From Elephas maximus indicus (Eukaryota > Chordata > Mammalia > Proboscidea > Elephantidae), in assembly GCF_024166365.1 (NCBI RefSeq), contig NC_064835.1, positions 63,778,607-63,842,606 of the forward strand: a stretch of DNA of 64,000 nucleotides, written 5' to 3'. How positions within the stretch are numbered: position 1 is the stretch's first letter; every line of letters begins with the position of its first letter. The position numbers and the translations under genes are program-made. Positions 22,318 to 34,137 of this stretch are shown here, piece by piece. The notes beneath the pieces were generated by a model. That model saw nothing but the letters and a program-made list of their open reading frames with translations. It had not been told where the DNA came from and searched no databases.

Positions 22318-24975
22318 GCTCAAGTTGAAACTGAAGAAAATCAGAACAAGTCCACGAGAGCCAAAGTATGACCTTGAATACATCCCACCTGAATTTAGAG
22401 ATCATTTCAAGAATAGATTTGGCTCATTGAACACTAATGGCTGAAGACCAGACAAGTTGTGGAATGACATCAAGGACATTATATGTGAAGAAAGCAAGAG
22501 GTTATTAAAAAGACAGGAAAGACCCACCTAGAGCAAAGGAGAATGAAGAACACCAAAGACATACGGTAAAGATGAGCCCAAGAGACAGGGCCACATACAC
22601 CAGAGACTATATCAGCCTGACACCAGAAGAACTAGATGGTGCCTGGCTACCGCCAATCTCTGCCCTGGCCGGGAACACAACAGAGAATCCCTGATGGAGC
22701 AGGAGAACAGTGGGATGCAGATCTCAAATTCTTGTAAGAAGACCAGACTTAACGCTCTGACTGAGACTAGAGGGACCCTTTGTTAGCCCAAGGCTGGAAC
22801 CATTCCTGAAGCCAACTCTTCAGACAGGGATTGGACTGGACTATAAGATAGGTAATGATACAGGTGAGGAGTGAGCTTCTTGGCTCAAGTAGACATGTGA
22901 GACTATGTGGGCAACTCCTGCCTGGAGGTGAGATGAGAAGGCAGAGAGGGACAGGAGCTGACTGAATGGACACGGGGTATACAGGGTGGAAAGGAGGAGT
23001 ATGCTGTCTCATTAGGAGGAGAGCAGCTAGGAGTACATAGCAAGGTGTGTATAACTTTTTGTATGAGAAACTGACTTGATTTGTAAACTTTCACTTAAAG
23101 CACAATAAAAAAAAAATGGATGTCAGAAGAGACTCTGAGGCTTGCTCTTGAGTGTCGAGTAGCTAAAGCAAAAGGAAGAAATGATGACGTAAAAGAGCTG
23201 AACAGAATATTTCAAAGGGCAGCTTGAGAAGATAAAGTGAAGTACTATAATGACGTGTGCAAAGACCTGGAGTTAGAAAACCAAAAGGGAAGAACACGCT
23301 TGGCATTTCTCAAGCTGAAAAACTGAAGAAAAAATTCAACCTCAAGTTGCAATATTGAAGGATTCTATGGGCAAAATACTGAACGATACGGGAAACATCA
23401 AAAGAATATAGAAGGAATACTCAGAGTCACTGTATCAAAAAGAATTGGCTGATCTTCAGTTGCTTCAGGAGGTAGCATATGATCAGGAACCGATGGTGCT
23501 GAAGAAAGAAGTCCAAGCTGCACTGAAGACACTGGTGAAAAACAAGGCTTCAGAAATTGGCAGAATGCCAATTGAGATGTTTCCACAAATGGATGCAGCG
23601 CTCGAAGTGCTCACTCATCTATGCCAAGAAATTTGGAAGACAGCTACCTGGACAACCTCCTGGAAGAGATCGATATTTATGCCTAGTCCCAAAAGAGATG
23701 ATCCAATAGAATGCAGAAATTATCAAACAATATCATTGTATTACATGCAAGTAAAATCTTGCTGAAGATCATTCAAAAGAGGTTGCGGCATTACATTGAC
23801 AGAGAACTGCCAGAAATTCAAGCCAGATTCAGAAGAGGACATGGTACCAGGGATATCATTGCTGATGGCAGATGGATCCTGGCTGAAAGCAGAGAATACC
23901 AGAAAGATGTTTACCTGTGTTTTATTGACTATACAAAGGTATTTGACTGTGTGGATCATCACAAATTATGGATAACATTGCGAAGAATGGTAATTCTAGA
24001 ACACTTAATTGTGCTCATGAGGAACTTATGTATAGATCAAGGGGCAATCATTTGAACAGAACAAGGGGATACTGTGTGGTCTAAAGTCAGGAAAGGTGTA
24101 TGTCAGGGTTGTATCCACAATTTTTCAGTCTGTATGCTGAGCAAATAATCTGAGAAACTGGACTATATGAAGAAGAACAGGACATCAGGGTTGGAGGAAG
24201 ACCTGCATTACACAGATGACACAAGCTTGTTTGCTAAAAGTGCAGAGGACTTGAAGCACTTACTGATGAAGATCAAAGACTACAGCCTTCAGGATGGAAC
24301 ATGCTTCAACATAAAGAAAACAAAAATCCTCACAACTGGACCAGTAAGCAATATCATGATAAACAGAGAAAAGATTGAAGTAATCAAGCATTTCGTCTTA
24401 CTTTCATCCAAAATCAACACCCATGGAAGCAGCAGTCAAGAGATCAAACGACACATTGCATTGGGTAAATCTGCTGCAAAAGACCTCTTTAAAAAGCAAA
24501 ATGTCACTTTGAGGATTAAGTTGTACCTGACCCAAGCCATGGTGTTTTCAATTGCTTCATATGCATGCGAAAGCTGTCCAATGAATAAGACTGAAGAAGA
24601 ATTACTACCTTTGAGTTGTAGTGTTGGCGAAGAATATACCATGTACTGCCAAAAGAAGGAACAAATCTGTCTTGGATGAAGTACAGCCAGAATGCTCCTT
24701 AGGAGCAAGGATGGGGAGACTTTGTCTCACATACTTTGGACGTATTATCAGGAGGGACTAGTCCCTGAAAAAAGAATCATGCTTGGAAAAGTGGAGGGTC
24801 AGTGAAAAAAAGGAAGACCCTCAATGAGATGGATTGGCACAGTGGCTGCAACGATGGGATCAAGCATAGCAAAGGTCAGGAGGATGGTGCGAGACTGGGC
24901 AGTGTTTCATAAGGCAGTGTTGTACCTAAGGTCTCTATGAGGTGGAACCAACTGGACATCACTTAGCAACAGGGT
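22318..24975 (+). mobile_element. RTE-clade (BovB-like) LINE, decayed, with nested insertion
   Basis: The largest RTE copy here. After a 5' segment to about 22524 it is interrupted by an A-tailed element, then resumes at about 23114. Decayed frames follow in order: 23445-23765 (linker and first reverse-transcriptase motifs, 'VQAALKTLVKNKAS'), 23711-24055 ('LLKIIQKRLRHYIDREL', 'CFIDYTKVFDCVDHHKL') and 24167-24679 (catalytic region and C-terminus). The catalytic box reads YTDD where the related minus-strand copy at 17563 reads YADD. Frameshifts separate all three frames, so no enzyme is made. The 3' end ('ctctatgaggtggaaccaac') corresponds to the AfroSINE tail. Confidence 0.88.
22525..23113 (+). 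mobile_element. A-tailed retroelement nested in RTE (second copy of the 6539 element)
   Basis: From about 22670 it matches 6539-7008 throughout ('agaatccctgatggagcagg', 'cagacagggattggactgga', 'actttcacttaaagcacaat') and ends in a poly(A) run at 23104-23115. About 120 bp more of its 5' part is present here ('agagacagggccacatacac'). RTE sequence resumes at 'atggatgtcagaagagactc'. The exact 5' junction (22525 or some tens of bases later) is uncertain. Confidence 0.72.
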
Positions 24976-25080
24976 GTCCGAAATCCTACTTGCCACATAG
25001 TGGCTAAAGGGCTGCAGTTTTTCTAGGCTTCACATCCCCATACCCACACTGTTCAGAAACTGACTTCCAATGCCAGTGAG

Positions 25081-25146
25081 GAACCTTCTGTCCCATAAGC
25101 CTCTAACAAACAGGAACCATCTGTCCCATAAGCCTCTAACAAACAT
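25081..25146. repeat. 33-bp tandem duplication
   Basis: Units 25081-25113 and 25114-25146 start 'gaacc(t/a)tctgtccc' and differ at two positions. A second small duplication, 'aatcatctatcaattc', lies at 25557-25572 and 25580-25595. Confidence 0.92.
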
Positions 25147-25399
25147 TTAGAGCCCTAAATTAGATTGAGCAGGAACATGTCACGTGCTTACTGCTTAGAC
25201 TAGAGTTACCTGAACCAATCGCTGTGGCAAGGACAGTGGGATAACCCTGGTAGGTTTAAGCAATCAGGTCTCACCCTTGGAATTTGGGGTAGGAAGGTGT
25301 TAATGCTTACCCACAAACAAACTGAATGACAGCTACACAGTGGGGAAATGGTAGAAGGAATATTGAGAAGACAGGCCACAATATCCACTACATGTTGTT

Positions 25400-26050
25400 T
25401 TTTGGCAATACAGGTTTTTCATTTTTGAAATGTTAATTTTTCTGACTTTTCCTTATGATGTTTAGATTTCATGTCATGCTTAGAAAGATCTTCCCCTCTT
25501 CAAAATTATAAAAAATATTGACCCATTTTCTTTTGATATTTCATTTTAATAAAGAAATCATCTATCAATTCGAAAAAGTAATCATCTATCAATTCAAAAT
25601 TTACTTTGAAGTGAAGAATGTGGCAGGGATCCAGCTTCATTTTTTCCCCAAGTGGCTAATCGGTTGCCCCACAACACTATTGATTCATTTTTTAGATGTC
25701 ATCTTTATCATATATTGACTTCCCATGTATCCTTGGGTCTGTTTATGAACTTTCTTTTCTATTCCATTATCTTTCTGTTTCTGAGTAATTACCATGCTGT
25801 TTTAATTACTGTATCTTTATAATCTGTTTGAATATCTGGTAGGTCCATTCCTCCACATTTTTCTCTTTCATAATGTTCCTGAATATTTGGATATTTATTC
25901 TTCCAGAGTAATTTTTAAATTATTTTTTTCAAGTTTCAAAATTTCTGTCACAAACCTACCTATTCAGTGATGAAAAATCTCTGTTCACTTTTTCATCATG
26001 TTTATAGCCCTCAGACAATTTTATAGTTTTCTGCATTTGGATTGTTCACA
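25400..26050 (-). mobile_element. Old L1 3' region, antisense
   Basis: Antisense L1 text: 'gggatccagcttcatttttt', 'caacactattgattcatttt', 'ctggtaggtccattcctcca'. Confidence 0.75.
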
Positions 26051-26284
26051 TTTCTTATTTTGTATAATTGTTTTTATATTTTCATTACTGTTACAAGTGA
26101 GATCTCTTCTTCCATGTTCTATGTTTTCTTTTTTAATTATAGAAGCAATGTGTACACACCTATCAGATTGGTAAAAACTTTAAGTCTGATTTTGCCAAAT
26201 AATGATCAGGATTTAGAGAAACAGGATCTTTTAGTGGTAGGAAGGTAAATTAATACAACTTCAGAGGGTAATTTGGTGGTGCAG

Positions 26285-26785
26285 ATCCAAATATTCCTTA
26301 TCCACAATTCAGAAATCCCGAAAACCAAAAAAAAACAAACCCAGTGCCGTTGAGTCAATTCCGGCTCATAGCGACCCTATAGGACAGAGTAGAACTGCCC
26401 CATAGAGTTTCCAAGGAGCGTCTGGTGGATTCAAACTGCCGACTCTTTGGTTAGGAGCCGTAGCTCTTAACCACTATGCCACCAGGGTTTCCACAAAAAT
26501 CCCGAAAGCTATGAAAATTACATTTTCCTTTTAAAACTCATTTGGTGGTAGAATCTGACCTGATATGAAGCTATTGATAGTCTTTATTTATCCCACTTAA
26601 TGTGGGTATTTAAACTTTTAGACCACAGAAATAGTAATGTATTTGATTATGGGAATACTTTCCCAAACCCACTGAAGATGTTATCTATGGCACATATACC
26701 ATGTTGCCTTTCTAAAATCCAAAAAAATTCTATTCTTAAATACATCTGATCCCAAGAGCTTTGAACAATGTATTGTGGACCTGTA
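26285..26785. repeat. Unidentified AT-rich repeat inserted in L1
   Basis: 'cacaattcagaaatcccgaa' to 'ctgatcccaagagctttgaa' interrupts the L1 and is itself split by an AfroSINE. It is reminiscent of old DNA-transposon-derived repeats, but I cannot name the family. Confidence 0.4.
26319..26491 (-). mobile_element. AfroSINE, short form, third-level nesting
   Basis: A-rich end, tail 'ccgttgagtcaattccggct', head 'actatgccaccagggtttcc'. The phrase 'aaatcccgaaa' occurs on both sides, a likely target duplication of about 8-11 bp. Confidence 0.93.
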
Positions 26786-27397
26786 CTTAGTAAAGTTAAA
26801 GATGTGCATATCCTAAGATCCAGCAATTCCACTTCTAAGGATATTCCCTAGACAGATCTATCCACTTGTGCGTAGGAGACACATGTAAGAATGTTCATTA
26901 CAGCATTGTTAACGATGATGAAAAATTAGAAATAACCTCAATGTCCATTGATGGGAGAATAAATAAATTGTGATGTATTTATGTAATAGAATACTATACA
27001 CCAGTTAAAATGAACTATAGCTACATGCGTCAACATAAATAAATCTTAAAAAGTTGTTGAATAAATAAAAGCAATTTGAAGAATGATAGATAACAATTCC
27101 ACACAATTTAAAGTTTAAAAACATGCATGGGGATGATAAGCACCAAATGTAGGGTAGTTGTTATCTCTGCAGAGGGAGGGGAAAAAATGAAGTCTGGGGG
27201 AGAGAGGAGGTTTTTTTTACTTTATCTATAAACTCAGATTTCTTTTTTAAACAATCTGAAGTGAATATGGCAAACTATTGAGATGTTTTTACAAATAGAT
27301 AGGGTGCAGGTTTGTATTCTACATAATGTTTCAATCTTTTTGGTGTCTGCAAAATATTCCATAGCATTCCATAATGTAATTATACCTAAATATACCC

Positions 27398-27436
27398 AAA
27401 AAAAAAAAAGTTGATTCCAGCTCATAGCGACTCTAT
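27398..27436 (-). mobile_element. AfroSINE/RTE tail fragment
   Basis: An A run followed by 'gttgattccagctcatagcg', nothing else of the element. Confidence 0.7.
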
Positions 27437-27439
27437 ATA

Positions 27440-27840
27440 TATACATATATTTAACTTGTTTTCTACTGTTTAAGTGGGTATCTTTGATATCTTTTTGTAT
27501 ATATACAAACATTTCTGGAGGATTCCTAGTAATTTCTGGAAGTGGAATTACTAGGTAAAAGGTGTGTATTTTACATTTTGATAGATAACACCAGTTGTCC
27601 TTCGAAAAGGCTGCACCAGTTTATGCCCTTACCAACAACATACGGGGGTGCCCATTTCTCCACATCCTCAACAACACTACCAAACTGGAATGGACAGAAA
27701 TGGTACTATATATTTATTTGTGATTGCCCATTTCTGGTAGGCTGAATCACCTTTTCATCTATCATTAGCCATTTACATTTATTCTCTGTAAATTACCTGT
27801 TGAGATCTTTGTAAGAAGTGTGTTCAGCTACAAGTCACTG
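27440..27840 (-). mobile_element. Old L1 3' region, antisense
   Basis: 'gtggaattactaggtaaaag', 'ccagtttatgcccttaccaa' and 'cacatcctcaacaacactac' are antisense L1M phrases. Confidence 0.7.
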
Positions 27841-27929
27841 AAAATGGACTATGAGTGTTGTAAAGAACAGGGTAGTTTTTGTTCCTTTTTTTTTTTTTTT
27901 AGCTAAGAATAATTCTGGAGATTTAACAA

Positions 27930-27978
27930 AAAGAAAAAAAAAATCCCACGGCCGTGGCGTCAATTCTGACTCATAGTG
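27930..27978 (-). mobile_element. AfroSINE tail fragment
   Basis: A-rich run, then 'cgtggcgtcaattctgactc'. Terminal piece only. Confidence 0.65.
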
Positions 27979-28327
27979 AAGGTAAGTAATATATGACTGG
28001 AGCAGCCACTCAGAAGTATTGTCAGGAACCTAGGCACCTCTATCTTTCTGTTCTGCCATCCTTAGCGTGCTTGTCATTTCATAGTCAAATGACAGCTACT
28101 TCACCTCCAGATATCACATCCACTTTCCAGGCAGGAAGAGAGAGGAAGAGCAAAGGGATAAAGGGCTGGTGTGCAAGCTGAATCGGTCCCTTAGAAGCCC
28201 AGGATTTCTATCTTTCTTCAGGTATGCAGATTAATTTCCCTAAAATTATGTAAAGTATCCTCAAATTTTTTTAATTTAAATTAAATTTAAAAGTACACTA
28301 TCTCTAGTACCCCCCTTACATCTTATT

Positions 28328-28512
28328 AAGGAGCTCTGGCGGCGCAATGGTTAAGCACTCAGCTGCTAACAGAAAGGTTGGCAGTTCAAACCCACCAGCC
28401 ATCAATGGGAGAAGGATTTGGCAGTCTGCTTCCTTGGAAACGCTGTGAGGCAGTTCTACTCTGTCCTGTATGGTCCCTGTGAGTCTGCATCGACTCCACA
28501 GCAATGGGGTTA
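28328..28512 (+). mobile_element. AfroSINE, long form with shortened internal segment
   Basis: Head 'ggagctctggcggcgcaatg', 'gaaggatttggcagtctgct', then directly the body. The 'aagattacag' part of the long form is missing, an intermediate structure. Confidence 0.9.
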
Positions 28513-28614
28513 CATCTTATCGGCCAGAACTGGATCACATTACCACCCGCAGCCCTACCCTCACCCCCAAAACCAATTGTAGCCAAAGGATGTAAGATTA
28601 TCATGTCTGGTTTA

Positions 28615-28745
28615 CACCAGTTGTGGTTCACTCTCTGCAAGCTCCATGAGAGCACAGTGTTTTGTTCACAGCTTTATCAGTGCCTAGAAGAGGTCCTGCC
28701 ACGTAAAATATGCTCAATAAATTTTGTTGAATGAACCGACTCTAT
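28615..28745 (+). repeat. L2 3' end
   Basis: 'gcaagctccatgagagcaca', 'cagtgcctagaagaggtcct', 'tgctcaataaattttgttga' are L2 tail phrases. Confidence 0.75.
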
Positions 28746-29140
28746 GCATGAATGAAAGAAAAACTGGAGCTTGGGTAGGGGCGGGAGATCAAAGGATCTG
28801 CACCACTGTTTGAGCCAATCCAGGCCCTATCGGTAGGGAAGTCAGGGGGAAATGAATGTTGAGTAGGCAAGAGATTGTATCTGTCACAATATCTTTGACC
28901 CATTTTTCTATGGATTAATTCTTAGCTACATATTTTTTGTTATATATGAGCAAATATTCTCTCCCAATCTTTCACTTTTCTTTTTAATGAACTTTTTATT
29001 TTGGAATAAGTTTAGGTTTACAGAAAAGTTGCAAAATAGTGCAGAGTTCCCACATGCCTCTCATCCAGCTTCCCCTATTATTGATATCTTACATTACAGT
29101 GATAATATAAGACATTGATAATATCGGAAACTGGATTTGG

Positions 29141-29346
29141 TAACCAAAAACCAGACCCACTGCCATCAAGATGATTCCAACTCATATTGATCCTATAGGA
29201 CAGAGTAGAACTGCCCCACTGGGTTTCCAAAGCTATAAATTTTTACGGACTACCATATCTTTCTCCTGAGGTGCTATTAGTGATTTCAAACTGCAGACCT
29301 TTCTATTAGCAGTAGATTGCTTTAACCACTGCACCAGCAGGGCTCC
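29141..29346 (-). mobile_element. AfroSINE, long form
   Basis: Tail 'ccatcaagatgattccaact', internal 'taccatatctttctcctgag', head 'accagcagggctcc'. Confidence 0.92.
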
Positions 29347-29640
29347 TACATTGCCATGTACATTTGCGAAAATTTTAAAAACCAACATTGGCACATTACT
29401 ATTAACTAAACTCAGACTTCATTTGGATTTTACTGGATTTTCCATTAATGTTTTCTTTCTGTTCCAAGATCCCATCTAGGATACCACATTGCCTTTAGCT
29501 GTCATGTCTTCTTAGTCTCCTCTGGTCTGTGACAGTTTCTCAGTCTTTCCTTGTTTTGTGTGACCTTGACAGTTCTGTGAGGAACCGGTTAGGTATTTGT
29601 AGAATGTCCTTCAATTTTGGTTTGTCTGATGCTTTTCTCA

Positions 29641-29805
29641 GAAACCCCGGTGGCATAATAGTAAAGTGCTACGGCTGCCAACAAAAGGTCAGCCGTTCAA
29701 ATCCACCAGGTGCTCCTTGGATACTCTATGGGGCAGTTCTACTCTGTCCTACAGGGTCGCTATGAGTCGGAATTGACTCGACGGCAGTGGCTTTGGCTTT
29801 TTGGC
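29641..29805 (+). mobile_element. AfroSINE, short form
   Basis: Head 'gaaaccccggtggcataata', tail 'gagtcggaattgactcgacg' then 'gcagtggctttggctttt'. One of the least diverged tails in the window. Confidence 0.94.
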
Positions 29806-30435
29806 TTTTGATCCTTTTCTCATGATTAGAATGGGGTTATACGTTATTTGAAAGAGTATCACCGAGGTGAGGTGCCCTCCTCATTATATATCAAGAGACA
29901 TTATTGGTGATGTGAGACTTCCTCATTTAGTCAAGGTAGGTTTCTCCACTATAAATTTCCTATTTTTTCTTTTCCATATTCTATTTGTTAGAAGCAAGTT
30001 ACTAAGTGCAGCCCACACTTAAGGTGGTGGCAGGGAGGGGTGGGGTTTGAGCTTCACCTCCAGGAGAGGGTGTCTGGATAAATTATTTGGGATTCTTCTG
30101 TATGGAAGATTTGTTTGTTTCCTCACATTTATTTATTTGTTAAATCATTTATTTATATCAGTAGGCACTCACATGTATTTTTTGCACCTATTTTAGTCTA
30201 TCTTTTTTTGTAATTTGCAATTTTTTATTGAGATGTAATTCACACCACATGAAATTCCTTATTTCAAAGTGTAGAATTCAGTGTTTTTTAGTATATTCAC
30301 AATGTGGCACAATCATCACTACTGTTTGATTTTAGAACATTCCTCATCACGCCAAAAAGAAACTCCATGCTTATTAGCGATCATTCTCAATTTCCCTATC
30401 CCCTGGCTACCACTAACCTGCTTTCTATCTCTATA

Positions 30436-30602
30436 AAACCCAAAAAAGACCCACTGCCGTCGAGTCGATTCTGACTCACAGCGACCCTATAGGACAGAGT
30501 AGAACTGCCCCATAGAGTTTCCAAGGAGCGCTTGGCGGATTCGAACTGCTGACCTCTTAGTTAGCAGCTGTAGCACTTAACCACTGCACCACCAGGGTTT
30601 CC
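30436..30602 (-). mobile_element. AfroSINE, short form, nested in L1
   Basis: A-rich end, tail 'ccgtcgagtcgattctgact', head 'cactgcaccaccagggtttc'. L1 text is continuous across it ('tttctatctctata' before, 'gatttgcttattctgaacat' after). Confidence 0.95.
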
Positions 30603-31133
30603 ATTCGTATTGCTATAGATTTGCTTATTCTGAACATTTCATATAAATGAGATCATATAATATGTGGTCTTTTGTGACTTGCTCTTTTATCTTAGCATAA
30701 TATTTTCAAGGTCCGTCCATGTTGTAGCAGGTATCCATACTTCATCCCTTTTTTATGGTGGAGTAATATTCCATTGCATGGATATATGACATTTTGTTTA
30801 TCCACTCATCAGTTGATGGGCTTTTGGGTTGTTTACTTTTCGGCTCTTGTGAATAATGCTGATACGAACATTCATATACAAGTTTTTGTAGGAACGTATG
30901 TTTTCAATTCTTTTGGGGATGTAACTAGGATTGGAATTACTGAATCATATGGTAACTCTATGTTTAGCTTTTTGAGGAATTGCCAAACTGTTTTCCAAAG
31001 CAGCTGCACCATTTTACATTTCCACCAGCAGTATATGAAGGTTCCAGTTTCTCCACATCCTTGCCAACACTTGTTATTCCCTTTTTTTTAATTCTTTAAT
31101 TATAGCTATCCTATTTTTTTTTTTTTTTATGTG

Positions 31134-31301
31134 AGGAGTTCTGGTGGAGCGGTGGGTAAGCCCTCACCTGTTAGTCTAAAGGTCGGCAGCTGGAATCCAC
31201 CAGCCGCTCCTTGGAAACCCTGTGCCGCAGTTCTACTGTGTCCTATAGGATCACTACGAGTCAGAAATGACTCAATGGCAAGTGGGTTTGGAGTTTTGGT
31301 T
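31134..31301 (+). mobile_element. AfroSINE, short form, nested in L1
   Basis: Head 'ggagttctggtggagcggtg', tail 'gagtcagaaatgactcaatg', then a T-rich 3' end 'gtttggagttttggttt'. Confidence 0.93.
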
Positions 31302-33938
31302 TAGTGGGTGTGAAGCGGTATCTCATTGAAATCTTTATTTGCATTTTCCTAAGGACAAATGATGTTGAGAATCTTTTCATGTGCTCATTAGCCACCTGCA
31401 TGTATCATTTTTGGAGAGATGTCTATTCAAATCCTGTGCCCATTTTAAATTGGGTTGTTTGTCATTTTATTACTGACTTGTAAGAGTTCTTTATATATTC
31501 TGGATGCTAGACCCTGATCAGATACATGATTTGCAAATATTTTCTCTCCTTCTGTGGGTCTTTTCACTTTTTTGTCAGTGTTTTTTGATGCACAAAGTTT
31601 TTAATTTATTGAAGTCCAAGTTTAGCCATTTTTTTCTTCTGTTGTTTGTACTTTTGGTGTCATGTCTATAAAAAAAAAATTATATAGCCATTGCTTAATT
31701 ATGATGCATTTACACCATTGTCATGAAGGTCATGAAGATCCACAGATTTGTTTTCTTCTAAGAGTTTTATAGTTTTGGCTCTTAGATCCAGTTTGAATTA
31801 ATTTTTGTGTATATATAAGGTAGGGGTCCACATTCATTCTTTGCATGTGGCTATACAGTTGACCCAGCACCATTCATTGAAAACGCTGTTCTTTCCCTAG
31901 TGAATGGATGGTCTTGGCAGTCTCACTGAAAATCAATTGACCACAGATATATGGGTTTATTTCTGAACTCTCAGTTTTATTCCATTGATCTATATGTTTA
32001 TCTTTTGTGTATTTATTTTATAATTTGGATTATAATCCAATATGTTGCTTATTTATTTTGTTGCTCAAATTATTCCAGATTTGGTCATTGGGAGCTCTTT
32101 CAGGTTGGCTCCTTTGCGCCTCTGACGTACCTGCATCCTTTTGTTTTTTGAACACTTCTTTGCTTTATGGTACTACAAAATGCTCCAAGCTCGTCTTGTA
32201 CTTTCCCTGACTCAGCCTTGGAATTAGCCATTTATCCATCGAGCTCTGGTTCCTTTTACCAGAGAATGGTATTTAAAAACCAAGGTCTGGGTTTTGGGTG
32301 TGCTTGTTGTTACTAGGGTGTCATTGCATTTAAAAAACCCAATAGGCCCTCTCAAAAGACAAGCTAGATAAGATATTACATATAATATCCCATGTATGCA
32401 CTCATATCTTCACTTCTGAATCTCTGTGTGTGACTATATGTGTGTGTTGTGTATATACACAAATATACATAAATGTGTGTGTGTAAAACATGAGTTTATA
32501 CTGATGTCTCCAACTCTAACCCAGTACCACAGGGATCATTCTAGCCTTTATTTATTGCTTATCTGTAAATTCCCCCTTTGATAATGAGAAACTTGACTTC
32601 TACCATTTACCAGCCATTTACTTGTTTATTCAAACCTAGTAAACATCTTCAGAATTGTTAACCCATTGTCCACTTTTAACCTATTTTAATTTTTTGTTTA
32701 TGGTAGCTTTCATCATACAGACTTTTGAAATTTCGTGCAGTTAAATCTGTTAGTCTCTTCTCATAAGTACCAGAGTTCTGCATTTTGCCTAGAAAAGCTT
32801 TTCCACCTCCCCTCCCCACACCCCATCCCCAGATAACAAAAATATTTTAGTACGGTTTTAGATGTAGATATTCAAACTATCTGGATTTTGTTTTTGAGTT
32901 ACATAAGATGCAAATCTAACCCTTTTTCCCCCTCGAATGGGTATCTGAAGGTCCTAAACACCTTTTATTTTTAGTATTTTCCCTACTGATTTTCAATGCA
33001 TGAGCCTAATTCTAGACTCTGTTATTACTGGTCTGTCTATCTCAGTGCCAACATGATACTATTTTAATTTTTGTAACCTTAAAATATGTTTTGATATCTA
33101 GTAGGGAAAGTCCCCCATCACTGATCTTTTTCAAAAATTTTCTGGCTGTTCTTATATGTTTATTCTTGCAGATGAGCTTTAGAATTAATTTGTCAAGTTT
33201 CATTTTAAAAATCCCATGGGGATTTTGATTGGATTACGTTGACTTTATTCGCTTTGGGAGAAATTGACCTCCCAACATGGTAAGTCTCTATTTAGGCCTT
33301 CTTTTATGTATTTCATAAAGTTTTATGGTTTCTTCCCGTACGTTTTGTACGTTATTCATGAATATAACATATATTTTTTAATTGCATTTTCAAATTTATT
33401 ATTGCTAACAGATATGAAAGCTATTGATTATATGTTTGTCATGTATCTGAACAAGTTATTGTGTATAATGACTTACATTAGACCTAATAGGCTTATTAGA
33501 TCTAACAGATTACTATTAATTAGATCTAATAGATTTTCAGGTGATTTCTATTGTAGACCATCATGATATCTGTAGGTAATGACAATATCCTTTTCTTTCT
33601 AAATTAAAGTGCTAGTTATGGGTGGGGAAAGGTTTGACATAGACAAATCACTAGACACCTCTAATCAAGGACAAACAAGGCAAAAAATTGTACAAATACT
33701 TTTCTGATTCCTAAACAAAATTAGGAATCAGAAAACAGAAATAACCACGGACCTGAGGAAATTTAAATAATAATTTAAATAAAATAACTTTAATAATTTA
33801 AATGTAAATAATGTTGAGAATACACTATGTAATTTTATGGAAATAAATCTGTAAACCTAAATGAAGATGGGTGATGCTTCTAGAAAAATAAATATTACCA
33901 AAATAGACATAGAAGAAAAGAAACCCCAAAATGGTCAA

Positions 33939-34137
33939 TAAAAAACAAAAACCTACTGCCATCAAGTCGTTTCCAACCCTATAGGACAGAGTAGAACTGC
34001 CTCACAGGGTTTCCAAGGCTGTAAATCCTTACAGAAGCAGACTGCCACATCTCTTTCCTGTGGAGCAGCTGGTAGGTTTGAACCACTAATCTTTCAGTTA
34101 GCGGCTGAGCACTTAACCACTGTACTACCAGAGCTGC
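33939..34137 (-). mobile_element. AfroSINE, long form
   Basis: Tail 'ccatcaagtcgtttccaacc' with an internal loss of the 'actcatagcgac' part, then 'gcagactgccacatctcttt' and head 'actgtactaccagagctgct'. Confidence 0.9.

Larger units (their letters stand above)
26115..27260 (+). mobile_element. Old L1 (L1M-type) 3' UTR, sense, interrupted
   Basis: 'acacctatcagattggtaaa' and, after the interruption, 'tccagcaattccacttctaa' then 'aataacctcaatgtccattg' and 'tgatgtatttatgtaataga', all typical of L1M 3' regions. The centre (26285-26785) is occupied by another repeat. Confidence 0.75.
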
